Assembly (NCBI GenBank): GCA_963576565.1
Contig: OY755042.1
Span: 106,817,314-106,881,313, forward strand
Origin: Aspidapion aeneum
Lineage: Eukaryota; Arthropoda; Insecta; Coleoptera; Brentidae
Direction of reading: 5' to 3'
Length of the DNA: 64,000 nucleotides
In this document: piece by piece, positions 44,533-55,559 of the stretch
How positions within the stretch are numbered: the stretch's first letter is position 1
How the letters are laid out: each line of letters starts with the position of its first letter
Notes under the pieces: generated by a model
What the model was told of the DNA's origin: nothing
Databases searched by the model: none
The model's input: the letters and a program-made list of their open reading frames with translations, nothing else
Program-made: the position numbers and the translations under genes

Positions 44533-44595
44533 GTAAAGAAAGGGAGTGAATAAGTACAAAATACATCCAAATATCGTCGAATGGTAGTAGTGACT

Positions 44596-44621
44596 TCATA
44601 TACGTAATATTACGTATATGA
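44596..44621. repeat. perfect 26-bp palindrome flanked by direct repeats
   Basis: Thirteen-base arms (TCATATACGTAAT and complement). AGTGACT flanks it at 44589-44595 and 44621-44627 (sharing one base with the palindrome). The core CATATACGTAA...TTACGTATATG is the same as at 61984-62006. Confidence 0.75.
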
Positions 44622-44639
44622 GTGACTCTAGTGACGCTG

Positions 44640-44935
44640 AGGATGGTCACGTCACTTTCAAGTAATTCAAGTGACGATATTCATTCACAGCCAGGGACAG
44701 AATGCTCAGAAGTCTGTTAATCATACCGTTGTACATTTCATCTACACTTATCTAGCACAATAGAGTCTCTCTCTCTTTAAATTAATAAATACCCGGGTAT
44801 TTCTGAATGTTGAATATTTCCCCAGGTATTTACCATGAGTTATAAATACCTGGGTATTTCACGTAACTACGTATAGATCTAGCTCGTTCTTTAACTTTGA
44901 ATACTGTCCTGTTCGAAAAGCGCTTGCCGTATTTT
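44640..44935. other. spacer with AAATACCCGGGTATTT-type motifs
   Basis: Self-complementary AATACCCGGGTATT at about 44789-44802 and further GGTATTT pieces; no ORF. Confidence 0.45.
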
Positions 44936-44939
44936 GTCC

Positions 44940-45818
44940 ATCACATTGAATGAATGACTGTTATGTGAGCGGGAAAAGTCTCATGTACTTAGGCCACCTT
45001 GGTGGGCCCGTTGTCCTCACTATCCACTGGGTCAGCCCTGAAAACTCGCCGCCTTGGCAAAGGAGCAGATTTTTCTGGGTTGAAACATTCTGACATCGCT
45101 AGGGCTAAGCACACAGCTTTTCAAAAGCGACAGTCTTATCGCGGCAAGTGCAGGTTACTTGGTTAGGATATGTAAATGGGATCCTTCATCCTCTATACAT
45201 CAACGACACTCAGAGTCTTCAACGATTTCCAGAAGGTGTTTATTAAGACGTCAGTGTCCCGTCAAGAGCCCTGTCGCCAGTTTCATATCTTTTTTCCCGA
45301 GTGTAAGAAAAGACACTCCGCGATGCCTACCATGGGTTACAGCCCTACTGGATCAGATAATGACCCCATTCTAGCTATTTGGTCAGCCTCCTCGTTTCCA
45401 AGAATGCCTTCATGTCGCGAAACTCACAGGAGATCAACTTTGTTGTGTTCTGCCAGGGTTTTTAGTATATCCCTACACTCAGCTACAAGTGCAGAGATGA
45501 CTCTGACCGATTTTATGGCAGACAGTGGAGCTCTACTGGCTGAGCATTTGTAGATGCCGTTTCCTGACAGAGACATTTCTAGGTTTTTATAATCACACAT
45601 CAGAATGGCGTATACCTCTGCCTGGAAAACAGTGGCATACTTGCCCAGGGTAAAATGAAATTTTTCTCCTGTTGTTCTGCAGTATATTCCAGACCTCTCC
45701 CCCATTTCGGAGCCGTCGGTATACCAGACTACTCCATTCTGGGTGCAAGGTACACACTTCCATTTCTTCCACACTTCCCTTTCGGGTACAGAGACTCTTA
45801 CAGGAGGCTTCGGTTTGA
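44940..45818 (-). pseudogene. LINE relic: RNase H and 3' end (same family as 7.1 kb)
   Basis: The open frame 45774-45424 carries GVVWYTDGSEMG (first RNase H Asp), FQAEVYAILM (Glu motif), and SRAPLSAIKS, where the usual DS motif has become KCSASRAPLSAI. A frameshift or stop then leads to SRHEGILGNEEADQIARMGS, the last RNase H motif. A LLTGH segment and the start of a finger region follow, with further breaks. The sequence to about 44940 is probably 3' UTR. The 5' side stops next to a mariner element at about 45820. It complements the 7.1-kb copy, which lacks the middle of this domain. Confidence 0.8.
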
Positions 45819-45822
45819 TTTG

Positions 45823-46526
45823 TTAAGGTATTTTGTCCCGGTTCATTATTATAGAGAATGTTAAAAAGAGTATGTTTTCACACCTTTCCATACGTTTTTT
45901 CCATTGCTCGAAGCAGTGCTGGAAGTCTTCTTTGGTGAGGACCTTTATGAGCTCTGCCGTTTTTTGCTTTATCGCTTCCATCGACTCAAGTCGGGTCCCT
46001 TTCAAAGCAGATTTTATCTTCGGAAACAAAAAAAAGTCGCACGTGCCAAATCTGGTGAGTACGGCGGGTGTTCGAGCACTGGAGTCCACTTACTGGCCAA
46101 ATACTGCTTCACATATAGTGCGTTATAGGCAGGGGCGTTGTCCTGGTGCAAAATCTACGAGTTGTTCTTCCACAACTCGGGCCGTCTTTTACGAACTCGT
46201 TCTCGGAGTGTTGCCAAAACTGACAAATAGTAAGTCTGGTTGACTGTCTGACCCTCTGGAACCCATTCAGTCATCTGCACGCACAATTTGGTTGATTTTG
46301 GTCACTGTTTCCGGAGTTAAAACAGTCACAGGGCGACCTGGACGCTGGTCATTTTCAGTGGTCCTTCGGCCCTCACTAAAGCGCTTACAGCACTAAAAAC
46401 ACGCGCACGAGATAGAGAATTATCCACATAGGGCTCTTGCAGCTATTTATAGCACTTAGTCGGAGTTTTTTTCAATTTAACGAGAAATTTGAGATTGATA
46501 CGTTGCTCCTGTTTTTCGTCACACAT
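45823..46526 (-). pseudogene. mariner-family transposase relic, first catalytic Asp region missing
   Basis: Minus strand from an ATG at 46526: MCDEKQEQRINLKFLVKLKK, EPYVDNSLSRARVF, CYKRFSEGRRTT-like segment, RPGRPVTVLTPETVTKINQI (N-terminal helix-turn-helix pair and linker). It then jumps to WVPEGQTVNQTYYLSVLATL, RKRRPELWKNNS, ILHQDNAPAYNA (second catalytic Asp) and HPPYSPDLA (third catalytic Asp), ending in FFLFPKIKSALKGTR and HCFEQWKKRMERCE. Roughly 100 residues between the linker and WVPEG, including the first catalytic Asp, are missing. There are also frameshifts and one in-frame stop. Right-hand terminal sequence (complement of ATTAAATAACGAGACTG) lies at about 46680-46705. Inactive. Confidence 0.85.
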
Positions 46527-46769
46527 GGTTTTCGGCACGAGAAAAAAACACGTTGGTTTCAAACCGCTACTGCACAAATACTATAATAGTGACGGAAACG
46601 TGTTTTGGGACGTGCATAGACAAAATATCTAGATACCCAACGCACTCTTCGTTTTTTCTAGGGCGCCATCTAGGCGCGCAGTCTCGTTATTTAATAGCCA
46701 GACCTCGTATTTTGTATTATTTTAAAATATGTTATTTTTTAAAACGTTGTCGTACCCTGTATACTTTAA

Positions 46770-47176
46770 ATGAACTTATATTTAAAATTTTAATCGTAAT
46801 AAGAATGCGTGGTACTACATAATACCTCTTGTAAATGGACACGATTTTTTCAATTGAATAACCCATCAGCTCATCATATCTTAATAAGACGTGATCCTCA
46901 AAAAATTAAGACATCATTTTTATTATACTTGGTAAGGATTATACTCCGGAAACCTGTTGAAAAAGTGGAGATTAAGACATTATGATATTTTTTTATTTAA
47001 TGAGCCACGACTTTCGTTTAAGATAATATTTTTAAACGTACTATAAAAAACGTGCAAACAATTTTTTGTCTCTTAAAAAGTTTTTTTTTTCAAGTAGGTA
47101 TAGATATCTTATATAAAACATCGTTGATTATAGAAAAGCTTTTGAATGGACAAAATGAAAATAAATAAGTTTAAAA
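46770..47176. other. AT-rich spacer
   Basis: No recognised feature. Confidence 0.4.
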
Positions 47177-47184
47177 ACTAGGCG

Positions 47185-48085
47185 CAGGGGCGGCTAGTGC
47201 ATAAGGGCTGCAGAGCTGCAGAACCCCCAAAATGTTCACATTATTTGACTATTTTTCAGCCGCTGCTATTTTTCTAATATAATTATTTTATTTCTAAAAT
47301 TATTGGAATAGCAGTATATTTTCCGTCCGGTGTTGGTATAGTAGGCCTTCAAATCGCGTATGTGTGTTGAGTATGACGCCGCGCTCCGTCGCCGAAGGCC
47401 GCATTTTACAGTCGGTCAAATGAAGCATTGTTGCGCTGCTAAATTGTAACACAACGTAGCTGGGCGGCTAACGAGATCTGTGCTCGGCTAGGAACCCCTT
47501 CCTTCGCCCCGCACCGCACTTGCTCATAGGTTTAGATAGCGAAATCTAGGCAAAAATAGAGCTGCAAAACTTGCAGTTCCAGTACAATTCCGAGCGGGCG
47601 GGCTCAGCGTTGCGTGTTTGCGGGCGCATTTATTTATTTAAAAGACGCCAAACGCATGAGCGGGAGGTTATGGTCGTGTTTGTTGTTTGTTTTTGTATAA
47701 TTGTGTCACAATGAATGTGGTGGATAATTTAATTAATGTAACAAAATTATATTAGTGAGTTAAATGTGAAGTTAAATTTAAATACATTTAGGTATAGAAA
47801 CTTATTCGAGTACTACCCAAAAGTGTACGAGTACGAGTTCTCAGATGTCTAGAAAATACGTGCAGGCAAAACATTGGTGAGTACATATTATGCTAAGGTA
47901 GTGAATGTGAATTAAATCTTTTATAAAAACGCTATTTTTTCCTAGGCATTGTAATTTTTGTCAAACCAAACTTGGCAATTTTTTACTTTTTATAATAGAC
48001 ACGTGATCTGAAGACTGTAAAAAAATAGCATTTTTTATACCCAATCGGCAGAACTCACAAACTTTACTGTCACGAGCCGCCACTG
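47185..48085. mobile_element. hAT-type non-autonomous element, 901 bp
   Basis: Termini CAGGGGCGGCTAGTG and the complement of CAGTGGCGGCTCGTG, flanked by a perfect 8-bp duplication ACTAGGCG (47177-47184, 48086-48093). Contains a GC-rich central stretch (about 47340-47630) but no transposase frame. Confidence 0.85.
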
Positions 48086-48124
48086 ACTAGGCGTCACCAA
48101 AGGTTTATATACCTACACTTAGGA

Positions 48125-48222
48125 CATAGGACAACTGGGCGCTGCGAACTCGGCGCCGGGCCAACTGGGCGCCGCACCAACTCGGCGCCGCCAACTGAGC
48201 GCCGGGCCAGCTCGGCGCCCTA
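48125..48222. repeat. GC-rich imperfect repeat of CTGGGCGCCG/CTCGGCGCCG
   Basis: About six copies of an AACT(G/C)GGCGCC core at roughly 15-17-bp steps, alternating orientation through the self-complementary GGCGCC. A striking GC island in AT-rich DNA. Confidence 0.7.
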
Positions 48223-48424
48223 CTATTTTTTTTTTGTTGATAAAATGTGCAGGTGAAAAACATAATATTATTTATAGAAAAATATCTTTAAAAAACCATT
48301 TACGCAATTTTCTTGAAATTTGGTTTTGTTAACTAAAGTTACATCCATTAGGTCGAGTGTTAAAATTTGGTGGGTTTATTATTTGTTAACCTGGTAACAT
48401 CACAATTTACGTTTTTGATTACAA

Positions 48425-48911
48425 CAATGGCGGATCCAAAATGGCGGATTTCTTTATTTTTAAACCGATTTGTCTCAGACTTGTTTGCAGTGCCTGAAAT
48501 CACTTAACACAGTTTTATCCTCAAACTTAAAAAATTCCAAATGGCGAATCCAAAATGGCGGATTTTCTTATTTACTAACCGATTTGTTCAAACTTGGAAT
48601 ATTACATTGTTTAAGGTCATGTAACACATTTTTTACTAAAATTTCAAAAAAGCCGATTTAAAATGGCGGACTTTCTTATTTATCAACCAATGTGTATCAA
48701 ATATAGAAATTGGCGGTTTTTCAAGTCGCTGATTATGATTTTGACTTATACTTTCAATTCGCTGATTACTATTTTTGAAAAATTCAAAATGTCGAATCCA
48801 GAATGGCGGATTTTCTTATTTACTAGCCGATTTGTATCAAACTTGAAATATTACATTGTTTAAGGTCATTTAACACAATTTTTTACTAAAATTTAAAAAA
48901 AGTCGATCTAA
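48425..48911 (+). repeat. tandem repeat with AAATGGCGGATTTTCTTATT, left part
   Basis: Units of about 115-135 bp start with the AATGGCGGA block (48426, 48440, 48553, 48662, 48801) followed by ACCGATTTGT...CAAACTTG and ACATTGTTTAAGGTCAT. The array resumes at 50770 after an insertion. Confidence 0.8.
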
Positions 48912-50769
48912 CCCAAGTAACATTTCTTTATTTATAGCAGAAGCTAAAAGGTTGCCAGCGCCTTTCCTTAAAACCATTAGTTTCAATGATTGGTCGCTAG
49001 CACGTTCCCATTACCCTTATATACCCCTTAGACCTCCTAAATGGGACTCCCCAATTGGTGGTGGCAACCTATGTATTAAACTCACTATAAAACCATAAGA
49101 AATAAACTCTAGCTTCGCCCTCTAGCGGTTCCACCAGTATAGAACCTTTTAGAGCCTAAAGCTATTATGCCAGGTTCTAAAAGCAACTCAGAAACGTCCT
49201 CTACCCTATTATAAAACTAGATTTGGTAATTTAGTATCCTGGCGATTCTGTTGGATACCATAATACCTTTAGAGTAAAGAATTTTTCCTATAAAAGCTTT
49301 AGCGATATTTTAGATTCACAATGGCTATATAAAATATTTTAGGTCACAAAATTGCCAAAAATGTCAGAGTCCCAAAATTATTTTATTACATAGAAATATA
49401 CCTACCTATATATGAGAAGTTTGTCGTTTTGTTGATCATCAAATTGCCTGCTAGACTTATTTTTCTGATAAAATCGTATCTGAAAAGCTCTCAAAACAAG
49501 CGCGCCCTCTCAAAAATGCTTTTTAATCGATTTTTGATAACAAAATAACAAATATTTAAAATAAAAAAATAATAATTTACACTATTCACCATTAAAAAAG
49601 TCTGTTTGGTTTACATAAATCAAAATTAAAGTAAAATTATTGGTAAAAAACACTGCTAAAACGACTAGATAAATATTTTCTGTTTACAATATTTTTGAAA
49701 TAATTTTATATACGCCATTATGGTTTATACAAGGATTTTTGAGTGCCCTTATGAAACCAACAAAAAAGAACAATGTAAACATAGTCAACATAACCTCACT
49801 TAAATTTTTTGTATTTGTTTTTAAAGTGTTTAAAAGCGTATAATTCAACACTTTTAAATGTTTTTTATTGTGCAATTTGCACACAATCAAGAGGGCCAGT
49901 GCAATGATATCCGTTGTGCCTGCAGGTTGGAGGGAAACCTTTTATATTGGCCTTTTAAACCGGCCTTATCTGTGCCCTACCCAGGAGGACGGAAGCTCAA
50001 CAATTATTAATTATTGTGCTTTAAATAATCAATCTTGCAATAGGTAGGTACCAATCTGTACCTAGGTATATCTATTATTTTTACCAGAAGTACCTAAATA
50101 AACTAAAACACGAAAGTATTTGTTTACTTCTGTTAGAACCCTTAAGGAAACAAGGTTTTATATGACCGCCTATTTAAATAATATTTAATATGCAGCTATG
50201 GGTAACTATAAACACAAAAGAATTAAGTTTACCTTTAAGCCTTCCTATAAAACCTCTTTAAAATGCCTAAAAGTAATGGCAAAAACCAAAAATCTAAAGT
50301 TTATATTTACCACTCTTAAAAACCTTAAGGAAACTAGGTTCTATATGGCTGCCTATATAATCATATTTACTAATAAACTACTGATAACTATAAAAACAAA
50401 AGGATATAAGGTAACCTTCTAGCCTTATTGTAAAACACTTTTGTTATGTCCTAAAGTAATGAAAAAAATTCAATGACCAAAGTTTATATTTATTTCTTTT
50501 TAAAAACTTTAAGTAAAAGGGTTTTATAAGACCATCTTTATAAATCAGAAATCAATAAAACTGAAAGTATCTAAAAGGAACTGAGGGAATATCAGTTTTA
50601 TTATACTCCCTGTATAAATCACTTTTTGGTTGTATAACACCTCTTTAGGTAATTGGCAATATAAATTACCTTTATGTAGCCAAATTGATCCTAAACGCCA
50701 TAACAGCACCCTCTAAATAACCTCGGAACCAAACTAATAAAACCTTTAGTGGTAATAATGTTACTTGGG
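48912..50769. mobile_element. ~1.86-kb insertion with CCCAAGTAACATT termini
   Basis: Starts CCCAAGTAACATT and ends with its complement AATGTTACTTGGG. The tandem repeat on both sides is otherwise continuous, so this is a discrete insertion. The interior holds a ~183-bp tandem repeat (50140-50560) and no ORF with a recognisable domain. Flanks share only AA, so the duplication is short or lost. Superfamily unknown. Confidence 0.7.
50140..50560 (+). repeat. internal tandem repeat, ~183-bp unit
   Basis: CCTTAAGGAAAC with an AGGTTTTATATG-like block recurs at 50140, 50323 and, diverged, about 50505. Each is followed by CCTAAAGTAATGGC and AAAGTTTATATTTA. Confidence 0.65.
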
Positions 50770-50885
50770 AAGATGGCGGACTTTCTTATTTATCAACCAA
50801 CTGATTCAAAATGGTAAATCCAAAATGGCGGATTTTCTTTTTTGCTAACCGATTAGTCTCAAACTTTAAATATTACTTTATATTC
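50770..50885 (+). repeat. tandem repeat with AAATGGCGGATTTTCTT, right part
   Basis: Continuation of the 48425-48911 array: ATGGCGGACTTTCTTATTTA at 50774 and AAATGGCGGATTTTCTTTTT at 50823, with ACCGATTAGTCTCAAACTT. Confidence 0.8.
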
Positions 50886-50933
50886 ATCCTGATTTATTTA
50901 AAAAAAAATAGCTTGCGCAATTTATGACGTTAA

Positions 50934-51100
50934 GGGCCTGCCCTTAAATAACGTAACGCTCTAGGGGGAGGGGCGGTTTAGCCTTGCGTTACACTCAATG
51001 TTTTTATAATGTGTTTTTTCTTAAAAAAGTGCGTTACGAGGAGTGGAGGAGGGGTCAAAAATCCTGAATTTTTACCTTACGTAATTTAAGGACGTTTCCT
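50934..51100. mobile_element. MITE with GGGC...CTTAAATAACGTAACGC termini
   Basis: Left end GGGCCTGCCCTTAAATAACG and right end complement CGTCCTTAAATTACGTAA. GTTACG motifs occur on both sides of a purine-rich centre. A minimal copy is at 12032-12097. Confidence 0.6.
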
Positions 51101-51104
51101 AAGT

Positions 51105-51840
51105 ATATTTTTTACACACTTTTCAAAATTTTGTTTACATTGAAAAAAAGAAATAAGCCTTTCCCCCCTTTACACTAGGTACTTGCTATTTTTATGGATT
51201 TAAGATTTAAGATATAAAAGCCAGACAATTGCTAATCTAAAAACGTCCGCAGTCTTAGTAAGGTTACTTGATTTTGTGAATAACAAAAAACCTTGTATTA
51301 TTAATAATATGTCAATTATAAACAAATAGTAACATGTACACAATTTCCTAATTGAATTAAAACTGTGTAAAAATACTGTTGTACCTACTCCACCCACACC
51401 ATAATAAGTCAAAGGCACGCAAAACGTATTTGAGTTCAATGTCGAATTGGCAAATTTGGACTAAAAAATGTTTGCCACAACCAGAAACTAGTATCTGTAG
51501 TTGAATATATCAGTCAAAAAAATCTAAAAAATGTTATTAATTAGTTCGTTCGTGTTGGCTTATTTTTGTTTGATTATGATAAATTGTGAATATATAGCAG
51601 AAATCGCCACACCCAGGTCTACACGCATGTCTTACTTTTCGCTTTTTTTTACTTACTTATATTGGACAAAGATCCAATAATATTTTTTTTACAAGCCTGT
51701 GGAAAATGTGATTTTCCACACTATTATTAGTGCTGAAAAACTAGAGTGTAAAAAATTTTTTGCACAGAAATGTAAAATTTTGAAAAACCTGTCTAAAGGT
51801 AAGATGTTTCTTAAAACACTAAGTATTTCTTATAGCAAAG
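51105..51840. other. AT-rich spacer
   Basis: No recognised feature; the 79-codon minus frame at 51200-51439 shows no domain. Confidence 0.4.
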
Positions 51841-51844
51841 TTTA

Positions 51845-51990
51845 GAAAAACATTTCCAAACTACTAAGGGCCTTTCATATATATTGGAGAACTTGGCTTT
51901 ACTTTTATCTCAATTCTTTTTACGGAATACCATTTTCGCGTACTTGGCTTTTTTTTACATAAAATGTTTTTGTTATGATTTAATTCCTTT
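51845..51990 (+). repeat. dispersed repeat X, copy 2
   Basis: Shares CTTTACTTTTATCTCAATTC, ACCATTTTCGCGTACTTGG and TTTTTGTTATGA with 12120-12290 and 57245-57622. Confidence 0.7.
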
Positions 51991-52049
51991 TTAAAAGGAT
52001 TTGAATAATACTTAAGTTAAAGTTTAAAACTTTTACAATGCCTTAATAA

Positions 52050-54050
52050 AGATTTTGAGGTTTTTTCCCATGGCTTCATCATAGTTCCTAACAGCCTTCT
52101 AAAGCTCAGCTCTCTAGCGTTCCTAGAAGTTGGCATTATTACTTTTAAACAACTTTACATTTATAGGGGTCGGAAGTAAATTAAAACTATGGTTATTTTA
52201 ATTTTTTTCTCATCGTTCTATTATAGTTCCAAAGCTTAGCTCTCTAGCGTTTCTGGAAGTGGGCAATGTTACTTTTATCTTTTATATAACTATACATTTA
52301 TAAAAGAGGGAAGTCAATTAAAATTTTGGGGTTTTTTATTTCTTTTCTATAGTTTTATTATAGTTCCTATCCTCCTTCCAAAGCTCCGCTCTCTAGCGTT
52401 TCTAAAAGTGGGCAATGTTACTTTTACATAATTTTACATTTATAGGGCAGGGAAGCAAATTAAAATGTTGAGGTTTTTAAATTTTTTCGTATAGTTTTAT
52501 CATATTTAAAATCAGTTTACCAAAGCTCAGCTCTCTAGCGCTTCTGGAAGTGGGCAATGTTACTTTTACATAACTTTACATGTATAGGGAAGGGGAGTAA
52601 GTTAGAATTTTGGGTTTTTTTTCCAACAGTTTGGTCATAATTTCAGTCTGCCAAATATCAGCTTTGTAGCATATCTGGAAGTATGTACAATAGAATTTTG
52701 ATGACCTATACATGAATGAGTGGCAACTTCGACTACTTTACTAGTTCATGGAATTCCATGAAATTTAGAGGAGTTGTTAACTCTAGAAGATCTACGACTC
52801 TGGAAAGTTTGAGTTTTATAACTCATTCCAAAATAGGGTTTTAGATAGGTCAAATATGGGCTGAAATGTTTTTAAAAAAGATGGTACAACTTACGCTAAC
52901 ATGGCGGGGCACTGTCATGTCCTGAGATTTTTTTGCATTGGAGGTGTCACCTACGGTAGACATGTTTGGTGATTCGTGATAAAAAGCTCTAAACGAACTC
53001 GAACCATCCTTTAAGTACGTTACATCTAATTTTTTATGTTTGTATCTATACAAATTTCTTTCCATTTTTAATTTTGTTTATTAGGTTGTACCAGAAGGTT
53101 ATGGTGTCAGAGATCTAGCGTTGAAATGGTTTGAGTCATATTTGAACAAACTCAAACAAAGAGTAATTATTAAAGACACAACTGTTTCACACGAATCAGA
53201 TAATCAAACTATACCAACAAGGGTTCCTTAAGCAAGCATTGGGTCCTCTATTAATCATTATTTACAACAATGACTTCTATGAGACTCTCTCACATCCCAA
53301 CTTACTTACTGCATATTATGACAATTCCACACTTAAAGCAGAGAAAAGGTGAGAGTGTTGAAGAGAAGTTTATTGAAATTGTTGAATGTGTAGAAGAATG
53401 GTTTAGGCAGAAACCAGCTTTTGGTTAATTTAGCAACAACAAATATCATCAAGGTACCTGTCAGTCTTCCAATGCTCAGTTCTCTAGCGTTTCTAGAAGT
53501 GGGAATGTTACTTTTGCATAACTTTACATTCATAGGGGAGGGAAGTGAATTAACATTTTGCGGTTTTTTCCTCTAGTTTTATGATATTTTCTATCAGTCT
53601 ACCTAAGATTAGCTTCCTAGCGCTTCTGTAAGTGAGCAATGTTACTTTTACATAAACTTACATGTATAGGGGAGGGGAGTAAATTAGAATTTTGGGATTT
53701 TTAGATTGTTTCCAAGGGTTTGGTCATAATATCTATCAGTCTGCTAAATTTCAGCTTTGTAGCATGTCTGGAAGTCCAGTAGAATTTCTATACATGAGTG
53801 AATAAGTAAGTGGCAATTTCGACGCTGTTTGAAATTTCGTAACTACTTTATTACTTTATGGAAATTCATAAAACTTGGAGGGGTTGTTAACTCTACGAAG
53901 ATCTACGACTGTGCAAAGTTTGAGTTTCGTAGCTCATTCAGAAGTAGAGTCTTAGAAAGGTCAAATACGGGCTAAAATGTTTCAAGAAAAGATGGTACAG
54001 CAATTTGCGCCGCGAACTTGGCCTGGCACTGCCGTGCCCTCAAATTTTTA
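52050..54050 (+). repeat. satellite-bearing element Y (130-150-bp units, hairpin tails)
   Basis: The CAAAGCTCAGCTCTCTAGCG block recurs at about 52104, 52235, 52382, 52525 and, diverged, 52655, then 53473, 53604 and 53750, each with GGAAGTGGGCAATGTTACTTTTACATAAC-like sequence. After each run comes a non-repeated tail (GTCAAATATGGGCTGAAATG) ending in a GC-rich GGGCACTG(C/T)C(G/A)TG(C/T)CC hairpin (52907-52922, 54027-54042). A repeat core plus 3' hairpin is the layout of non-autonomous Helitron/Helentron elements; that assignment is inference. A third tail is at 58100-58315. Confidence 0.7.
53090..53440 (+). pseudogene. CR1/Jockey-type reverse transcriptase fragment
   Basis: Reads GYGVRDLALKWFESYLNKLK, then a damaged GVPQGS-type motif (RVP, stop, ASIGS), a shifted LGPLL...IYNNDFY, and AYYDNSTLKAEK in place of the YADDT active site. 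After another shift it gives VEEWFRQKPAF. This is the palm region of a CR1/Jockey LINE, truncated at both ends and inserted into repeat Y. Inactive. Confidence 0.7.
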
Positions 54051-54054
54051 ATAT

Positions 54055-54600
54055 TTCCGAACTCTCGTATTGAAAAATTTGGTCCTAACTCGTACCGAGT
54101 GCATCTTTTGCACACTTACGGCAAACGCTGATGCGTGTTGAAAAGTATTTAATTACTTTCTGCACTTCTTAGGTAAATAATTATAAATCATTAATGTTCC
54201 TTTAAACCTAATTTACCAAAATTTAAATAAAATTTTACTCTTTGTTTTCCTAATTAGGTTCCTTATCGTATTTCTTCTTAATGAAATATAAATACCGTAT
54301 GACGAATTTGTGATTGCCAAAAGTCGTTTTAATTTACCCAAATTTCTCCAAAAACCAGTCTTTTACAACAATGTTAAAGTTAACCCGATGAGTAGTAACG
54401 GAAAAGCCGTTTACTTTTTTAATGAGCGGACTTTTTGACGTCACACATAATCAATCCTGAAAAATAAGTTCGTTAATGCCTGTCTTTCCGTCTCGCATGG
54501 TATGGTTATGGTTATCTTCGCAGAACTAGCAAGAAACAGAACGAATGGCCTGTTTGTCTATCATACCTCCGCCAGGATGCAGATCATTGTCGACAGGCGT
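54055..54600. other. spacer, nothing recognised
   Basis: No gene or repeat assigned. Confidence 0.4.
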
Positions 54601-54606
54601 ACCTAA

Positions 54607-54884
54607 AGGCGGGCTCAAACGACTCGTGTACTTGGCAAATACACAATTATTTGCGTACTTGGCAAGTATACGAGCTTTGCGAATTGCGATAGTAAGCAGG
54701 GCGCTCACACAACGTGTACAATTTACAAGTACGAGAGAGCCCTTTGACTCGGCCCATTTTTACCGACCGCAAATGGAAAACCAACGAGTGACAAATAATT
54801 GTACAAGTAACCCACCCACACGACATGGCAAGTATATGCAAGTAACAATTATTGGCCAAGTACACGAGTCGTTTGATCCCGGCT
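54607..54884. mobile_element. PIF/Harbinger-type MITE with TAA duplication
   Basis: Termini of about 30 bp: AGGCGGGCTCAAACGACTCG and the complement of AGCCGGGATCAAACGACTCG, both continuing TGTACTTGGC. TAA lies immediately outside each end (54604-54606, 54885-54887), as expected for Harbinger-type elements. GTACTTGGCAA-like repeats recur inside. No transposase. The 145-codon plus frame is an artefact. Confidence 0.8.
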
Positions 54885-54889
54885 TAAGT

Positions 54890-55340
54890 ATATATCACCA
54901 TACACCACTTATATTTCGTAAAATAAGGAATGACCAAAAACTTTCAAAAATTACCTTGATACCATTCGTTGTGATAATTTAACAGTTCTTAGTAATATCA
55001 GTAGCATTAGTAAGTCCCAGGCTGAACTCTCACTTTATTTCTTCATTTGCTTCAGCTTCATTTTTTGTGGATTATTAGTTCTCTTTTCAAACAACAGGAA
55101 GCTTCCTGGTGGCAAATCCCTCCGAGAATGTCAGAAAAATCTAAAGAATTGGTTATGGCTCCTTGCAAATCCTTTAAACCTTGTAATTTAGGAAAACATA
55201 CAATAAAAGGTTCAATAAACTAGGCAGTTGCAGTAGCAGCGTCTACAGAACCTAACATTTTTGTAGAATGTAGAAGATAGCCTTATGTAACAGTAATGGA
55301 AAGTGGTTTTACCATATAGCAACATTGCACAAGATAACCA
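54890..55340. other. spacer, nothing recognised
   Basis: No gene or repeat assigned. Confidence 0.4.
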
Positions 55341-55342
55341 TT

Positions 55343-55448
55343 CCCTAATTTAAGACAACCTGTTGTTATTTAAACCCCTTGCTATTACTTATCAGTAGAC
55401 AATTTATTTTGACTGCGTCTGGCCTAATCACAAATTCTTTGGACTGTA
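55343..55448 (+). repeat. 106-bp dispersed repeat Z, copy 1
   Basis: From CCCTAATTTAA to TTTGGACTGTAG. It matches 56133-56238 over its whole length with about 15-20 substitutions. Confidence 0.75.
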
Positions 55449-55559
55449 GTTTTAGTCTTCATGATTGTGTTGTGCTGCTTCGGTCCTACGTATACTGACC
55501 TAAGCTAAGGTGTATCATCATTATCTACATCTTAAATCAAGTCAGATTAAAGTAGGTAA

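Noticed and set aside
45176..45553. 125-codon plus-strand ORF
   Set aside because: Antisense to the LINE RNase H domain at 45774-45424.
54545..54982. 145-codon plus-strand ORF
   Set aside because: Most of it lies inside a Harbinger-type MITE and no domain is visible.
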